Assembly (NCBI RefSeq): GCF_004570325.1
Contig: NZ_SPQO01000035.1
Span: forward strand, 1 to 47,030
DNA from: Mycobacterium sp. PS03-16
GTDB taxonomy: Bacteria > Actinomycetota > Actinomycetes > Mycobacteriales > Mycobacteriaceae
Reading direction: 5' to 3'
Length of the DNA stretch: 47,030 bases
The position numbers and the translations under genes were made by a program. Below are positions 15,261-23,361 of this stretch, piece by piece (the first letter of the stretch is position 1; the number at the start of each line of letters is the position of its first letter). The notes under the pieces were generated by a model, which worked only from the letters and a program-made list of their open reading frames with translations, ran no database searches and was not told the DNA's origin.

Positions 15261-15274
15261 TAGAACACGTTCTA
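15261..15274 (+). promoter_or_regulatory. Perfect KstR-type operator TAGAACACGTTCTA
   Basis: A 14-bp perfect palindrome fitting the KstR consensus TnnAACnnGTTnnA at every fixed position. KstR is the TetR repressor of cholesterol and lipid catabolism genes in mycobacteria, relieved by steroid CoA thioesters. It lies 12 bp before ATG 15287 and overlaps a TCTAAT -10 candidate, so binding would occlude the promoter. Confidence 0.85.
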
Positions 15275-15286
15275 ATCTTTGAGGCT

Positions 15287-17065
15287 ATGGGATTTCTCAA
15301 GCCCGACATGCCCGTCGTCGACTTCGCGGAGTGGAGCGCGGGCACGCGCTCGGAGAAGATCAAGCCGATGGCCCGCCACTGGGCCGAGGTCGGCTTCGGC
15401 ACGCCCGTGGTGATGCACCTGTTCTACGTCGCGAAGATCCTGCTCTACATCCTCGGCGGCTGGTTGTTCGCGCTGGCCACCCACGGGGTGGACGGCTTCA
15501 CGAACGTGGCGCAGTGGTGGACCGAGCCGATCGTGTTCCAGAAGGTCGTGCTGTACACGATGCTGTTCGAGGTCGTCGGCCTCGGCTGCGGCTTCGGCCC
15601 GCTGAACAACCGGTTCTTCCCGCCGCTGGGATCGATCCTGTACTGGCTGCGCCCCGGCACCATCCGCCTGCCGCCGTGGCCGGACCGGGTGCCGCTGACC
15701 AGAGGGGACACCCGCACGCCGGCCGACGTCGCGCTGTACGGGGCGCTGCTCGTGGTGCTGCTGATCGCGCTGTTCTCCGACGGCACCGGGCCGGTGCCCG
15801 CGCTCGGCACCACGGTCGGCGTGCTGCCGATGTGGCAGATATGGACCATCCTCGGTCTGCTGGCGGTGCTGGGCCTGCGCGACAAGGTGATCTTCCTGGC
15901 CGCCCGCGGCGAGGTCTACGGCTCGTTCACCGTCGCGTTCCTGTTCGTCGGCTACGGCGTCGACATGCTGCTGGCCGCCAAGCTCGTATGCGTCGCGATC
16001 TGGATGGGTGCGGCGACGTCGAAGCTCAACAAGCACTTCCCGTTCGTGATCTCGACGATGATGTCGAACAACCCGCTGATCCGGACGAAGTGGCTGAAGC
16101 GCAAGTTCTTCGAGAGGTTCCCCGACGACCTGCGGCCGGGCCGGGTCTCGCGCGTCATCGCGCACTTCAGCACCGCGATCGAGATGCTGGTGCCGCTGGT
16201 GCTGCTGTTCTCCCACGGCGGCTGGCCGACGGCGATCGCCGCGTTCGTGATGCTGGTCTTCCACTTCGGCATCCTGTCGGCGATTCCGATGGGCGTGCCG
16301 CTCGAGTGGAACGTCTTCATGATGTTCAGCGTGGTGACCTTGTTCGTCGGCCACGCGGACCTCGGTCTGTCCCAGATGAGCACGCCGCTTCCTGTCCTGT
16401 TGTTCGCCGTGCTGGCCGCCACCGTGGCGCTCGGCAACCTGTTCCCGCGCAAGATCTCGTTCCTGCCCGGCATGCGGTACTACGCGGGCAACTGGGACAC
16501 CTCGTGGTGGTGCATCACACCGTCGGCGAACGAGAAGATCGAGCGCGGACTCGTGGCCATCGCCAGCATGCCCGCCTCCCAGCTCGAGAAGTTCTACGGC
16601 AGCCAGGAACAGGCCATGATCTACCTGTACAAGGGATACGCGTTCCGCGGATTCAACTCTCACGGCAAGGCGCTGCTGACGCTGGTGCACAACGCGCTGG
16701 CCGGGCGCGACCAGAACGACTACGTCATCACCGAGGGAGAGCGGTTGTGCAGCACGGCCGTCGGCTGGAACTTCGGCGACGGGCACATGCACAACGAGCA
16801 GTTGATCGCGGCGATGCAGAAGCGCTGTCACTTCGAGCCGGGCGAGGTGCGCGTCATCCTCCTCGACGCACAACCCATCCACCGGCAGCGCCAGGAGTAC
16901 CGCTTGGTCGACGCCGCCACCGGTGAGTTCGAGCGCGGCTACGTGAACGTGGCCGACATGGTGACCGGCCAGCCGTGGACCGACGACATCCCGGTGCAGG
17001 TGACGTGGCGGCGGGACAGAGACGAGGCGCCGAGACTGCGCACAGATCACAAATCCGCGCAGTGA
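15287..17065 (+). CDS. DUF3556 multi-pass membrane protein, KstR-regulated candidate
   Basis: A 592-residue protein matching the DUF3556 pattern: soluble start MGFLKPDMPVVDFAEW, then roughly ten membrane segments up to residue about 405, then a soluble C-terminal part (about 410-592) with GNWDTSWWCI and CSTAVGWNFGDGHMHNEQL. DUF3556 is common in mycolate-bearing actinobacteria; its biochemical role is unknown. The KstR box upstream suggests induction on sterols, so a part in steroid or lipid uptake or membrane handling is a reasonable hypothesis. TTTGAGG precedes the ATG closely. It is monocistronic, convergent with the GntR gene. Confidence 0.85.
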   Translation: MGFLKPDMPVVDFAEWSAGTRSEKIKPMARHWAEVGFGTPVVMHLFYVAKILLYILGGWLFALATHGVDGFTNVAQWWTEPIVFQKVVLYTMLFEVVGLGCGFGPLNNRFFPPLGSILYWLRPGTIRLPPWPDRVPLTRGDTRTPADVALYGALLVVLLIALFSDGTGPVPALGTTVGVLPMWQIWTILGLLAVLGLRDKVIFLAARGEVYGSFTVAFLFVGYGVDMLLAAKLVCVAIWMGAATSKLNKHFPFVISTMMSNNPLIRTKWLKRKFFERFPDDLRPGRVSRVIAHFSTAIEMLVPLVLLFSHGGWPTAIAAFVMLVFHFGILSAIPMGVPLEWNVFMMFSVVTLFVGHADLGLSQMSTPLPVLLFAVLAATVALGNLFPRKISFLPGMRYYAGNWDTSWWCITPSANEKIERGLVAIASMPASQLEKFYGSQEQAMIYLYKGYAFRGFNSHGKALLTLVHNALAGRDQNDYVITEGERLCSTAVGWNFGDGHMHNEQLIAAMQKRCHFEPGEVRVILLDAQPIHRQRQEYRLVDAATGEFERGYVNVADMVTGQPWTDDIPVQVTWRRDRDEAPRLRTDHKSAQ

Positions 17066-17092
17066 GGTGATCTCACCGCAGTCTCGAGGAAC

Positions 17093-17878
17093 TCACCCCA
17101 TCACGTCGCGGACTTTGACGTCCTCCAGACCCTGCAGCAGGAGGCCCCGTGCGGTGTCGAGGTGTTTGCGCCAGTGCGCTTCGGCCGCGACGCCGTCCCC
17201 GGACCGCATCAGCTGCATCAGCCGGCGGTAGGAGCGCATCAGCTTCTCGTAGTCGGCACGCGACGGCGGATTGCTCTCCTTCATGGCAAAGGCCGTGTGG
17301 CGCACCGTGATCTCGTGCAGCATGCCGGCGATGATGTCGAGTGTCGCGTTACCCGACAGCTCCACCATCCGGCGGTGGAACTCCCCGGTGGTCTCGGCGA
17401 GCCGGCCGGAATCCCAGCCTTTGGGCACATCCTCGCTGAGCGTGCGTTCGAGTTCGTCGAACGCGGCGGTGTCGCCGGCCTCGGTGAGCAGCCGCACCGC
17501 CATCGGCTCGATCCCCGAGCGCGCGGTCATCACGTCGGCGATGGTCGCCCCCGACAGCTCGAGCAGCAGTCCGGCCGGGCGGGCGACGATCTCGGGACCG
17601 GGCACCCGGACGCGGGCGCCGGTGCGCGAGCCGCGACGGACCTCGACCAGGCGTTCGGATTCGAGCACGCGCACCGCTTCGCGTAGCGTCGGGCGGCTGA
17701 CCCCGAAGTGCGCCATCAGTTCGGCCTCGTTGGGCAGGAAGTCGCCTTCTTTGAGCTGTCCGTCCACCACCATCCGGCGTAGCGTGCCGGCCACCAGCTC
17801 GGCCGTCTTGGGGGAGCGCACAGCGGTGCCCGCAGCGCTTGCCCCCATCATGGGGGCCAACGGTGTCGTTCGAGCCAC
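17093..17878 (-). CDS. GntR-family regulator, FadR/FCD subfamily
   Basis: A 261-residue regulator. Residues about 22-90 form the winged helix-turn-helix, with LPNEAELMAHFGVSRPTLREAVRVLE as the recognition helix region, shown by RSPKTAELVAGTLRRMV before it. Residues about 110-250 are an all-helical FCD ligand domain with metal/ligand-site features (FHRRMVELSGN, MLHEITVRH). FCD GntR proteins sense acyl-CoAs or organic acids. GTG 17878 has GGGAG 6 nt upstream; longer upstream frames are not supported. Divergent from the thiolase operon across 186 bp that contains two kinds of operator-like repeats, so it probably regulates that operon. Confidence 0.9.
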   Translation of the reverse strand: MARTTPLAPMMGASAAGTAVRSPKTAELVAGTLRRMVVDGQLKEGDFLPNEAELMAHFGVSRPTLREAVRVLESERLVEVRRGSRTGARVRVPGPEIVARPAGLLLELSGATIADVMTARSGIEPMAVRLLTEAGDTAAFDELERTLSEDVPKGWDSGRLAETTGEFHRRMVELSGNATLDIIAGMLHEITVRHTAFAMKESNPPSRADYEKLMRSYRRLMQLMRSGDGVAAEAHWRKHLDTARGLLLQGLEDVKVRDVMG

Positions 17879-17927
17879 CTGTTCTCCCGGTAACGCCTTC
17901 GCCGGCCGGCGGCCAGCTGTACAACTC

Positions 17928-17997
17928 AGTAAACCATCTGCGCAGCCCACGCCGCGACCAGTCAGCTCTACCAACCAGTAGGTTGACCTAGTAAACC
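17928..17997. promoter_or_regulatory. Two AGTAAACC direct repeats, candidate GntR sites
   Basis: AGTAAACC occurs at 17928-17935 and 17990-17997, 62 bp apart in the same orientation, one near each divergent promoter. They flank the palindrome at 17970-17987. Assignment to the neighbouring GntR protein is a guess from position. Confidence 0.35.
17970..17987. promoter_or_regulatory. Palindromic operator CAACC-AGTA-GGTTG before the thiolase operon
   Basis: CAACC (17972-17976) and GGTTG (17981-17985) are perfect arms about AGTA. The 14-mer ACCAACCAGTAGGT (17970-17983) is found identically at 27570-27583 in front of the SDR/nitronate monooxygenase operon. The symmetry and size fit a TetR-type operator. 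Confidence 0.6.
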
Positions 17998-18064
17998 TGG
18001 TCCTCTACCGTCGGGTGCACACGCGCGTTCATTCGAGCGGATTCGACTTCGAAGGAGAAGTGTC

Positions 18065-19210
18065 ATGGCTGAAGCCGTCATCGTCGAGGCCGTCCGGTCC
18101 CCGGTCGGCAAGCGCAACGGGGGACTGTCCGGAGTGCACCCGGCGGAGCTGTCCGCCCAGGTGCTCAACGGCCTGGTGCAGCGGGCCGGCGTCGACCCGG
18201 CGCTGGTCGACGACGTCATCTGGGGCTGCGTCATGCAAGCCGGTGAGCAGGCGCTCGACATCGGTCGCACCGCGCTGCTGACCGCCGGCTGGCCCGAGTC
18301 GGTGCCCGGCGTCACCGTCGACCGCCAGTGCGGATCGAGCCAGCAGTCGGTGCACTTCGCCGCCGCCGGCGTGGTCGCCGGCCACTACGACGTCGTCGTC
18401 GCCGGTGGCGTCGAGTCGATGTCGCGCACCCCGATGGGCGCCTCGCTGGCCAACGGCGGCAACCCCTACCCGGCCGGCTTCAAGGACCGCTACAGCCAGA
18501 CCCCCAACCAGGGCATCGGCGCGGAGATGATCGCCGAGCAGTGGGGCTTCGACCGCAAGACCCTCGACCAGTTCTCCCTCGACTCGCACGAGAAGGCCGC
18601 GGCGGCACAGGATGCCGGTGCGTTCGACGATCAGATCGTGGCGATCAAGGACCAGGACGGGAACACCATCCTCAAGGACGAGGGCATCCGCCGCGGCACC
18701 ACGCTGGAGAAGATGGGTCAGCTCAAGCCCGCGTTCAAGGAGGACGGCGTGATTCACGCCGGCAACTCGTCGCAGATCTCCGACGGTTCGGCCGCGCTGC
18801 TGTTCATGTCGGCCGAGAAGGCCAAGGAACTCGGCCTCAAGCCGATCGCCAAGGTGCACACCGCGGTGCTCGCCGGCGCCGACCCGGTCATCATGCTGAC
18901 CGCGCCGATCCCGGCGACCCAGAAGGCGCTCAAGCGCTCCGGACTGTCCCTCGACCAGATCGGCGCCTTCGAGGTCAACGAGGCGTTCGCGCCCGTGCCG
19001 ATGGCGTGGCTCTCCGACATCGGCGCCGACGAGAAGAAGCTCAACCCCAACGGCGGTGCGATCGCGCTCGGCCACCCGCTGGGCGGCTCCGGCGCCCGGA
19101 TCATGACCACGCTGCTGTATCACATGCGCGACAACGGCATTCAGTACGGCCTGCAGACCATGTGCGAGGGCGGCGGTCAGGCCAACGCCACCATCCTCGA
19201 GCTGCTGTGA
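18065..19210 (+). CDS. Acetyl-CoA acetyltransferase (thiolase), beta-oxidation type
   Basis: A 381-residue thiolase. Nucleophilic Cys89 is in DRQCGSSQQ, His337 in ALGHPLGGSGAR, and Cys367 in TMCEGGGQ; NEAF is in EVNEAFAPVPMAWL. These are all residues needed for Claisen/retro-Claisen catalysis on 3-ketoacyl-CoA. It resembles the FadA6/FadA5-like mycobacterial branch (PIPATQKAL, VNEAFAPV.MAW) more than biosynthetic thiolases, but the substrate is not readable. GAAGGAG lies 8 nt before ATG 18065. First gene of an operon; the stop overlaps the next GTG by 4 nt. I recall Rv1135A as a remnant of this gene in M. tuberculosis. Confidence 0.93.
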   Translation: MAEAVIVEAVRSPVGKRNGGLSGVHPAELSAQVLNGLVQRAGVDPALVDDVIWGCVMQAGEQALDIGRTALLTAGWPESVPGVTVDRQCGSSQQSVHFAAAGVVAGHYDVVVAGGVESMSRTPMGASLANGGNPYPAGFKDRYSQTPNQGIGAEMIAEQWGFDRKTLDQFSLDSHEKAAAAQDAGAFDDQIVAIKDQDGNTILKDEGIRRGTTLEKMGQLKPAFKEDGVIHAGNSSQISDGSAALLFMSAEKAKELGLKPIAKVHTAVLAGADPVIMLTAPIPATQKALKRSGLSLDQIGAFEVNEAFAPVPMAWLSDIGADEKKLNPNGGAIALGHPLGGSGARIMTTLLYHMRDNGIQYGLQTMCEGGGQANATILELL

Positions 19211-20007
19211 CGTCGGAGACCGAGGCGCCCCCCGCCGCGCTGGTCGAGCGGCGGGGAAACGTCCTGATCATCACGCTGAACCGGCCCGAGGCGCGCAACG
19301 CGGTCAACGGGGCTATGAGCACCGGCGTCGGCGACGCGCTGCAGCAGGCACAGGACGACCCCGAGGTGCGGGCCGTGGTCCTCACCGGGGCCGGTCAATC
19401 CTTCTGCGCCGGTGCGGATCTCAAAGCGATCGCCCGCCGCGAGAACCTCTACCATCCGGACCGTCCGGAATGGGGGTTCGCCGGCTACGTGCACCATTTC
19501 ATCGATAAGCCGACCATCGCCGCGGTCAACGGCACCGCGCTCGGCGGCGGCACCGAGATCGCGCTGGCCAGTGATCTGGTGGTGGCCGAGGAGCGCGCGA
19601 AATTCGGTCTGCCCGAGGTGAAGCGGGGGCTGATCGCCGGCGCGGGCGGCGTGTTCCGCATCGTCGACCACCTGCCGCGCAAGGTCGCCATGCAGATGTT
19701 GTTCACCGGCGAACCGATGACGTCGGCCGACGCGCTGCGCTGGGGGCTGATCAACCAGGTGGTGCCCGACGGCACAGTGTTGGATGCGGCACTCGCGCTG
19801 GCCGAGCGCATCACCGTCAACGCGCCGCTGGCCGTCTGGGCCAGCAAGCGGGTGGCGTACGGCGCCGAGGACGGCGTCATCGCCGACGAAGAGCCTTCGT
19901 GGGCGCGCACCGTGCGCGAGATGGGCGCGGTGCTGCGATCCGAGGACGCGAAAGAGGGACCGCTGGCCTTCGCCGAGAAGCGCGAGCCGGTGTGGAAGGC
20001 ACGGTAA
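19207..20007 (+). CDS. Enoyl-CoA hydratase (crotonase family)
   Basis: A 266-residue crotonase. Both catalytic glutamates of genuine hydratases are present: Glu117 in GTALGGGTEIAL and Glu137 in FGLPEVKRG, 20 residues apart as in rat mitochondrial hydratase. The oxyanion-hole segment is CAGADLKAI (67-75). It should hydrate 2-enoyl-CoA in beta-oxidation between the downstream dehydrogenase and upstream thiolase steps. GTG 19207 overlaps the thiolase TGA, so translation is coupled. Chain-length preference is unknown. Confidence 0.92.
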   Translation: MTSETEAPPAALVERRGNVLIITLNRPEARNAVNGAMSTGVGDALQQAQDDPEVRAVVLTGAGQSFCAGADLKAIARRENLYHPDRPEWGFAGYVHHFIDKPTIAAVNGTALGGGTEIALASDLVVAEERAKFGLPEVKRGLIAGAGGVFRIVDHLPRKVAMQMLFTGEPMTSADALRWGLINQVVPDGTVLDAALALAERITVNAPLAVWASKRVAYGAEDGVIADEEPSWARTVREMGAVLRSEDAKEGPLAFAEKREPVWKAR

Positions 20008-20026
20008 GCCAAGTGAGGGGAAACCT

Positions 20027-21169
20027 ATGAAGCGCACGATCTACGACGAAGAGCACGAGGCGTTCCGCGACACCGTCCGCGGGTACATCGAGAGCGAACT
20101 CGTCCCCAACGCCGAGAAGTGGGAGGCCGAGCGCCTCGTCGACCGGTCGGCCTACGTGGCCGCCGGCAAGCACGGACTGATCGGGTTCAACATGCCCGAG
20201 GAGTACGGCGGCGGCGGCGCCGACGACTTCCGGTTCAACGCGATCATCGACGAGGAGATCGCCAAGGCCGGCGTCCCGGCGCCCGCGCTGAGCCTGCACA
20301 ACGACGTCGTCGGCCCGTACTTCAAGGATCTGGCCACCGACGAGCAGAAGCAGCGCTGGCTGCCCGGCATCGTCAGCGGGGAGCTCGTCATCGCGATCGC
20401 GATGACCGAACCCGGCGCCGGCAGCGACCTGGCCGGTATCCGCACGTCTGCCGTGCGCGACGGGGACGACTGGATCGTCAACGGCTCCAAGACCTTCATC
20501 TCGGCCGGCATCAACAGCGACCTGGTGGTCGTGGTCGCCCGCACCGATCCCGAAGCCGGGCACAAGGGCTTCACGCTGCTGGTCGTCGAGCGCGACATGC
20601 CGGGGTTCACGCGCGGCCGCAAGCTCGACAAGATGGGCATGCACGCCCAGGACACCGCCGAGCTGCACTTCGAGAACGTGCGCGTGCCCAACGCCAACGT
20701 GCTGGGCAAGGAAGGCCGCGGCTTCTATCACCTGATGCAGAACCTGCCCTCGGAGCGACTGTCGATCGCGATCTCGGCGATCTCCGGTGCGCGCGAGACG
20801 TGGCGCCAGACCCTGCAGTACTGCAAGGACCGCAAGGCGTTCGGCCAGCCGATCGGCAGCTTCCAGCACAACCGGTTCCTGCTCGCCGAGATGGACACCG
20901 AGCTCGAGGTCACCGAGTGCTACATCGACCGGTGCCTGCAGGGTGTCGTCGACGGTGAGCTGACCGCGGTCGAGGCCGCCAAGGCGAAGTGGTGGGCCAC
21001 CGAGACCGCCAAGAAGGTGATCGATCAGTGCGTGCAGCTGCACGGCGGCTACGGCTACATGATGGAGTACCGCGTCGCCCGCGACTACGTGGACTCGCGC
21101 ATCCAGACGATCTTCGGTGGCACCACCGAGATCATGAAGGAGATCATCGGCCGCGACCTCGGCGTGTAA
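20027..21169 (+). CDS. Acyl-CoA dehydrogenase (LCAD/IVD-type active site)
   Basis: A 380-residue flavoprotein with the N-terminal helical domain, the mid beta-domain signature AMTEPGAGSDLAG (125-137) and the C-terminal RKAFGQPIGSFQ and QLHGGYGY. The C-terminal position that carries the catalytic base in short/medium-chain enzymes is Gly here (IFGGTTEI, 362-369). The base is therefore probably Glu243 in LPSERL, as in long-chain and isovaleryl-CoA dehydrogenases. It would need ETF as electron acceptor. GAGGGGA lies upstream of ATG 20027. Third gene of the beta-oxidation operon, which ends in a strong hairpin. Confidence 0.93.
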   Translation: MKRTIYDEEHEAFRDTVRGYIESELVPNAEKWEAERLVDRSAYVAAGKHGLIGFNMPEEYGGGGADDFRFNAIIDEEIAKAGVPAPALSLHNDVVGPYFKDLATDEQKQRWLPGIVSGELVIAIAMTEPGAGSDLAGIRTSAVRDGDDWIVNGSKTFISAGINSDLVVVVARTDPEAGHKGFTLLVVERDMPGFTRGRKLDKMGMHAQDTAELHFENVRVPNANVLGKEGRGFYHLMQNLPSERLSIAISAISGARETWRQTLQYCKDRKAFGQPIGSFQHNRFLLAEMDTELEVTECYIDRCLQGVVDGELTAVEAAKAKWWATETAKKVIDQCVQLHGGYGYMMEYRVARDYVDSRIQTIFGGTTEIMKEIIGRDLGV

Positions 21170-21177
21170 GGGCTCGC

Positions 21178-21233
21178 GATCAGACACGAAAGTGCCCCAG
21201 AACCACGGTTCTGGGGCACTTTTGTGTCTGATC
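21178..21233. terminator. Very long bidirectional terminator hairpin
   Basis: Two 27-nt arms (21178-21204 and 21207-21233) pair throughout except for one G-U wobble, around a 2-nt centre. The core is GTGCCCCAGAACC/GGTTCTGGGGCAC, with TTTT on the right and AAA on the left. It sits between the convergent acyl-CoA dehydrogenase and fasciclin genes and can serve both. Confidence 0.9.
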
Positions 21234-21252
21234 GGTGCGGCTGGTGACGCGG

Positions 21253-22005
21253 TCAGCCGGCCGGGGCGGGTGCCGGAGCCGGGCTCTCGGCCGGCAGCGG
21301 CGCGGGCTCGGTGGTCGGCGACGCGGTCGTCGTCGGGGTGGTGGTGGTGGTCGTCGCGGTCGACGAGGTGCCCGACGGCGTGATCGGCTCCGGCGCGTCG
21401 GCCGGGCTGAGCACGGTGTCGATCAGGTAGACGCGCGCGTTGGCGGCCTGGATGCCACCGCACACCACCTTGGCCGTGTCGTTGACCTTGATGTCCCCGC
21501 CGGTTCCGGTCACGTTGATCTCGGCGCCCTGCTGGGTGGGCCGCTGACCCTTGACGTCGTTCGGGCCGAGCAGGCCGAGGAACGCGTGGTAGTACACCAG
21601 GTCGGTCAGCGCGGCCGGGTCGTTGCGCAGCGCCTCGAGCTGCTCGGGCGGCAGCTTCGCGAACGCCTCGTTGGTCGGGGCGAACACCACGTACGGGCCG
21701 TTGTCGAGCACCGACACGATGTTGACGGCGGGATTGAGCCCACCGGAGATCGCGGAGTTGAACGTGGTGATGTCGGGGATTCCGGCCAGCACCTGGCCGA
21801 CGGGCTGCGTGGAGAAGCTCTTCCACGACGGCAGCGCATCCTTGAACGCGCCGCACGCCGGACCCTGCGGGTCGGGGACCTCCACGGTCGGCGCGGGCGT
21901 CGGCGTCGGCGCCGGCTGGGCGTAGGCGTTGACGGACAGCGGCAGGGACACCGCGATCGCGGCGACGCCGACGGCGGCTCCCAGTGTCCTGGTGCGGGTC
22001 TTCAC
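21253..22005 (-). CDS. Secreted fasciclin (FAS1) domain protein
   Basis: A 250-residue exported protein. A basic start (KTRTRT) and hydrophobic segment to about residue 23 end in NAYAQ, a signal-peptidase-I-like site. After a Pro/Thr linker, residues about 60-200 form one FAS1 domain with PYVVFAPTNEAFAKLP and DLVYYHAFLG, as in MPT70/MPT83. The tail (about 205-250) is a Pro/Thr/Ala-rich, disordered cell-wall-type region unlike MPT70. A probable adhesion or cell-surface role is inferred from the family. GTG 22005 is preceded by GAGGAG at 7-nt spacing. Confidence 0.9.
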   Translation of the reverse strand: MKTRTRTLGAAVGVAAIAVSLPLSVNAYAQPAPTPTPAPTVEVPDPQGPACGAFKDALPSWKSFSTQPVGQVLAGIPDITTFNSAISGGLNPAVNIVSVLDNGPYVVFAPTNEAFAKLPPEQLEALRNDPAALTDLVYYHAFLGLLGPNDVKGQRPTQQGAEINVTGTGGDIKVNDTAKVVCGGIQAANARVYLIDTVLSPADAPEPITPSGTSSTATTTTTTPTTTASPTTEPAPLPAESPAPAPAPAG

Positions 22006-22200
22006 GGTTTGGCTCCTCAGCTCGTCAGGACGCCTGCCGATGGGCGGCGTCGGGCCGGCTACCTGTGGCGGCGCCGTCTCGGATGGTAAGGGCATGCTTC
22101 GGCGACAACCAAGTCGTAGGCCGCGCGGGTGCTCGCCCGACCGGCCGCGGATGTGGCGTGGCAAACGTCATTCCGACGGTTCCGCCGCGGCGGGCCCGGG

Positions 22201-22206
22201 TACCTA
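22201..22206 (+). promoter_or_regulatory. Possible -10 (TACCTA) for a leaderless GTG start
   Basis: TACCTA followed by 6 nt and GTG at 22213; the last base departs from TANNNT. The rest of the 207-bp gap between 22006 and 22212 shows nothing else clear. Confidence 0.3.
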
Positions 22207-22212
22207 CCTACG

Positions 22213-23361
22213 GTGAACAACGTGCGAGTGCTGGTCACCGGCGCCACCGGATACGTCGGATCGCGGCTGGTCAGCGCCCTGTTGGCGGAGGGTGCCGACG
22301 TCGTCGTCGCAAGCCGCGATCCCGAGCGGCTGAGCGCCTTCGGGTGGTACGACGATGTGACGTCGGTCTCACTGGACGCGCAGCAACCGGAGTCGGTCAC
22401 CCGCGCCCTCGCCGACGCGGGCCACGTCGACGTCATTTACTACCTGGTGCACGCGATCGGTCAGCCCGACTTCCGCGAATCCGACAACCGGGCGGCCGCG
22501 AACGTCGCGCAGGCCGCCAAGGACGCCGGCGTGCGCCGGATCGTCTACCTGGGTGGTTTCGTGCCCACCGACGACACGTTGTCCGAGCATCTGGCCGGTC
22601 GCGCCGAGGTGGCCGAGGCGCTGCAGATCGACGGCGGCGCCGACGTGGTGTGGTTGGGCGCCGCCATCATCATCGGCGCGGGGTCGACGTCCTTCGAGAT
22701 GCTGCGCTACGTCGGTGACCGGTTCCTGGTCATCCCGATGCCGGCGTGGGCGGCCAACCCGATCGACCCGATCTCGATCCGCGACGCCCTGCACTACCTC
22801 GTCGCCGCCGCCGACGCCGACAAGGTGCCCGCGGGCGCCTACGACATCCACGGCGAGGAGACCACCACGTACGGCGACCTGCTGCTGCGCTATGCGCGCA
22901 TCGCGGGCAAGTGGCGGGCGCCGCTGCCGGTGCGCGGCATCGACACCAGCGTCGTCTCCCAGCTGACCGGCCTGGTGCTGCCCGTCCCCGGCGGGCTGGC
23001 CGCGGATCTGGTCCAGTCGCTCGACCACCCGATGACCGCGTCGGACGACGGTCTGCACCGCCTGGTACCCGACCCGCCGGGTGGGCGGACGCCGATCGAC
23101 GAGGCGATCAAGCGGTCACTGTCCCCGCAGCGACCGCGGCCGGTGGACCGACTGGTCGACGTGCACCACCTCGCCGACACCGACCCCGACTGGGCCGGGG
23201 GCGACAACCTGCGCATCAGACGACTGATCCGGCCGATGATGCCGCCGATCGCGCGCCCGGCGCTCGGGCTGCTCGGGGCGGTCCCCGGCCCGGTCGCCGC
23301 CGCCCTGCGCACCGGGCTCGACACCCTCGTCCACCTGGCACCGAAAGGGAATTCGGCATGA
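22213..23361 (+). CDS. NAD(P)-binding atypical SDR-family protein
   Basis: A 382-residue protein whose first 230 residues are an extended/atypical short-chain dehydrogenase Rossmann fold: VLVTGATGYVGSRLVSALL gives TGxxGxxG, then DVIYYLVHAIG and RIVYLGGF. The catalytic YxxxK is not evident, as in NmrA-like or atypical SDRs, so it may bind rather than turn over its nucleotide. The C-terminal 120 residues contain a hydrophobic helix (MPPIARPALGLLGAV) that could touch the membrane. GTG 22213 may be leaderless. Its stop overlaps the next ATG, so it is co-translated with the CPBP protein. Confidence 0.8.
   Translation: MNNVRVLVTGATGYVGSRLVSALLAEGADVVVASRDPERLSAFGWYDDVTSVSLDAQQPESVTRALADAGHVDVIYYLVHAIGQPDFRESDNRAAANVAQAAKDAGVRRIVYLGGFVPTDDTLSEHLAGRAEVAEALQIDGGADVVWLGAAIIIGAGSTSFEMLRYVGDRFLVIPMPAWAANPIDPISIRDALHYLVAAADADKVPAGAYDIHGEETTTYGDLLLRYARIAGKWRAPLPVRGIDTSVVSQLTGLVLPVPGGLAADLVQSLDHPMTASDDGLHRLVPDPPGGRTPIDEAIKRSLSPQRPRPVDRLVDVHHLADTDPDWAGGDNLRIRRLIRPMMPPIARPALGLLGAVPGPVAAALRTGLDTLVHLAPKGNSA

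Noticed and set aside
15272..17050. 592-residue minus-strand open frame opposite DUF3556
   Set aside because: A codon-mirror of the real gene, rich in His, Arg and Gln with no domain. The plus frame has clear membrane segments and a KstR promoter.
19877..21856. 659-residue minus-strand open frame spanning the acyl-CoA dehydrogenase and fasciclin region
   Set aside because: Crosses a strong terminator and two real genes in other frames; shadow.
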